This document shows positions 5,131 through 6,810 of a stretch of DNA of 6,810 nucleotides, piece by piece (positions within the stretch are counted from its first letter, which is position 1; each line of letters starts with the position of its first letter). The notes under the pieces were generated by a model. The model was not told where the DNA came from. It saw only the letters and a list, made by a program, of their open reading frames with translations, and ran no database searches. The position numbers and the translations under genes were made by a program. Source of the stretch: Parabacteroides sp. (GTDB lineage: Bacteria > Bacteroidota > Bacteroidia > Bacteroidales > Tannerellaceae); contig DXRF01000172.1 in the NCBI GenBank assembly GCA_019411205.1, positions 1 through 6,810 on the forward strand, in the 5' to 3' direction.

Positions 5131-6336
5131 ATGAAAGCATGTTTTATGGGACTGGGCTATATCGGCCTGCCTACAGCTATTATCGCAGCCGAAAACGGCA
5201 TTCAAGTTATCGGGGTCGACATAAATCCGAAAGTAGTAGAAATGACAAACCAGGGCATTATCCATATTGTGGAACCGGGATTGCAGGAGTTGTGTTCGGA
5301 AGCCGTGAAATCCGGTAAACTGAAAGCATCAGATGTTCCGGAAGAAAGCGACGTATACCTGATCGTCGTACCAACCCCATTCAAAGGGAATCACGAACCT
5401 GACATTTCATATGTCGAAGCTGCTACACGCACGGTCGCACCTTTCCTTAAAAAAGGGGATCTTTTCATCATCGAGTCGACTTCACCTGTCGGGACCACCG
5501 AAAAGATGGCAAACCTGCTCTACACTTTGCGTCCGGAACTGGAAAGAAAAATATATATCGCTTATTGTCCGGAGCGCGTCTTGCCGGGCAACGTCATCTA
5601 CGAACTGATGCAGAACGACCGGGTTATCGGCGGAATCAACTCCGAATCAACTGAAAAAGCGATACAATTCTACAACAGCTTTGTCAGAGGAGCACTCCAC
5701 CAGACAAACGCCCGGACAGCGGAGATGTGTAAACTGACGGAAAATTCGTCACGTGACGTCCAAATCGCTTTCGCCAACGAACTGTCACTTATCTGCGACA
5801 AAGCGGGCATCAACGTTTGGGAATTGATCGAACTCGCCAACAAACATCCGCGTGTCAACATCCTTCAACCGGGTTCAGGTGTAGGAGGGCATTGCATCGC
5901 CGTCGATCCTTATTTCCTGACTTCCGAATTTCCTTACGAGTCGCAACTTATCTCGAAAGCACGCGAAATCAATAACTACAAAGCATTCTGGTGCGCCGAA
6001 AAGATCGAAAACGCCATCCTCCGCTTCTTCCTTGAACATCATCGTAAACCAGTAGTAGCTCTGATGGGGCTTTCTTTTAAGCCTGATATCGACGACTTGC
6101 GCGAATCGCCTGCCAAATACATTACCTCAAAAGTCCTTCAACGTTCAGCCGATACCGACATCTTGATCGTCGAACCCAACGTTCACGAACATCCTGTCTT
6201 CAAACTGACCGACTACAAAGATGCCTACACCCACGCCGACATTGTCGCCTTCCTCGTCTCTCACAAAGAATCCAAAACATTACCTCATGACGAAGAAAAA
6301 GTGATATTGGATTTTTGCGGGGTGTTTAAGAAATAA
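5131..6336 (+). CDS. wecC: UDP-N-acetyl-D-mannosamine dehydrogenase
   Basis: A 401-residue cytoplasmic enzyme of the UDP-glucose/GDP-mannose dehydrogenase family. It oxidises UDP-ManNAc twice with NAD+ to UDP-ManNAc-uronic acid, an acidic sugar donor for surface polysaccharide. The Rossmann motif GLGYIGLP (7-14) with D30 opens the NAD domain, followed by ESTSPVGTT (115-123) and YCPERVLPG (145-153). The central region has KLTENSSRD (201-209) with catalytic-type K201 and N205. The active-site loop GSGVGGHCIAVDPYF (248-262) carries the nucleophile C255, and GLSFKPDIDDLRESP (313-327) lies in the UDP-binding domain. All key residues are intact. An in-frame ATG at 5098 would add 11 residues and overlap the upstream gene by 19 nt. 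ATG 5131 gives the family N-terminus MKACFMGLGYIG and is preferred. The UDP-GlcNAc 2-epimerase (WecB) that makes its substrate is not in the window. Confidence 0.92.
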   Translation: MKACFMGLGYIGLPTAIIAAENGIQVIGVDINPKVVEMTNQGIIHIVEPGLQELCSEAVKSGKLKASDVPEESDVYLIVVPTPFKGNHEPDISYVEAATRTVAPFLKKGDLFIIESTSPVGTTEKMANLLYTLRPELERKIYIAYCPERVLPGNVIYELMQNDRVIGGINSESTEKAIQFYNSFVRGALHQTNARTAEMCKLTENSSRDVQIAFANELSLICDKAGINVWELIELANKHPRVNILQPGSGVGGHCIAVDPYFLTSEFPYESQLISKAREINNYKAFWCAEKIENAILRFFLEHHRKPVVALMGLSFKPDIDDLRESPAKYITSKVLQRSADTDILIVEPNVHEHPVFKLTDYKDAYTHADIVAFLVSHKESKTLPHDEEKVILDFCGVFKK

Positions 6337-6350
6337 AGTAGCATCATAAA

Positions 6351-6810
6351 ATGGCATCAAACAATACTTTTGGAAATAGTTCAATAAAAAAGAATTATGC
6401 GTTGAATCTAATTAATACATTAAGCGGACTTCTATTTCCATTGATAACATTTCCCTATTTGTCACGCATTCTGCTAGCTGAAGGTATTGGAAAATTCCAA
6501 TTCTTTCAATCAATAATTGACTATATTATCCTTTGCTGTTCTTTAGGAATTCCTCTTTATGCAATAAGAGAAATAGCACGTATTCGTGATGATGAGAAAA
6601 AATATAGTATAACCACCATTGAAATCTTGCTTCTACATGGATTACTTACCCTTGGTGGATATATTATTGTTTTCATTTTAGCCAGTACTGTTTCAATAAT
6701 AAAAGTTGATATTCCCCTCTTTCTACTATTAAGTATTAATATTTGTTTCAATGCAATTGGAGTTGTATGGTTCTATCAAGCGATAGAAGATATTAAGTAT
6801 ATTACAATCC
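6351..6810 (+). CDS. Wzx-type polysaccharide flippase, N-terminal part (3' truncated)
   Basis: The frame opens at ATG 6351, 14 nt after the dehydrogenase stop, and stays open to the window edge: 153 complete codons of a protein usually over 400 residues. It would flip undecaprenyl-linked repeat units across the inner membrane. Family features are a short polar N-terminus, then NLINTLSGLLFPLITFPYLSRIL (a hydrophobic first segment at 19-41). FQSIIDYIILCCSLGIPLYA at 52-71 follows, with REIARIRDDEKK at 73-84, and a later WFYQAIEDIKYIT block at 140-152. All of these are characteristic of the oligosaccharide flippase (PST/MVF) superfamily. Composition is about 30% GC by hand count against roughly 50% in the preceding gene, with many ATA, TTA and AAT codons. 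This suggests a different origin, as is common for serotype-specific genes. The frame is intact as far as it can be seen. Confidence 0.88.
   Translation, partial: MASNNTFGNSSIKKNYALNLINTLSGLLFPLITFPYLSRILLAEGIGKFQFFQSIIDYIILCCSLGIPLYAIREIARIRDDEKKYSITTIEILLLHGLLTLGGYIIVFILASTVSIIKVDIPLFLLLSINICFNAIGVVWFYQAIEDIKYITI

Overview
The window looks like chromosomal DNA of a gut Bacteroidales bacterium, with Parabacteroides or Bacteroides the best guess. The protein families point that way, as do Bacteroidota-type promoter boxes (TAnnTTTG) before three genes, weak or absent Shine-Dalgarno sequences, and long A/T-flanked hairpin terminators. The species is not determined.

Left part (1-1452): the last 20 codons of an unrecognised gene end at 64 and are followed by two back-to-back hairpins. 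A solitary APH-fold sugar kinase of the N-acetylhexosamine 1-kinase type (287-1384) follows. It has its own promoter-like box, an AT-rich leader built from heptamer repeats, and a downstream hairpin.

Middle part (1453-3388): a Crp/Fnr-family regulator (best start 1510, not the GTG at 1480) is followed by an integral-membrane acyltransferase-3 protein (2155-3318). Each has its own TAnnTTTG box, and a strong hairpin terminator closes the pair. The acyltransferase probably decorates a surface glycan; control by the neighbouring regulator is a guess.

Non-coding stretch (3389-3979): about 590 bp without a convincing gene. It contains a four- to five-copy array of an ACTnnCATGAA motif at an exact 22-bp period (3446-3555). 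A hairpin follows whose 3' arm carries GGCGGTAG, identical to the core of the enterobacterial ops/JUMPstart element (3601-3628). A perfect 8-bp inverted repeat lies just upstream of the next start codon.

Right part (3980-6810): the start of a surface-polysaccharide locus, on the + strand with gaps of 14 nt between genes. In order these are a WecA/MraY-family polyprenyl-phosphate sugar-1-phosphate transferase, UDP-N-acetyl-D-mannosamine dehydrogenase (WecC), and the 5' part of a Wzx-type flippase that runs off the window. Together they suggest a lipid-linked, Wzx-exported polysaccharide containing ManNAc-uronic acid. Base composition falls from about 50% GC in the dehydrogenase to about 30% in the flippase, which suggests that the strain-variable part of the locus begins there.

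No new enzyme system is evident. The least explained signal is the 22-bp phased array with the ops-like hairpin in the polysaccharide leader.
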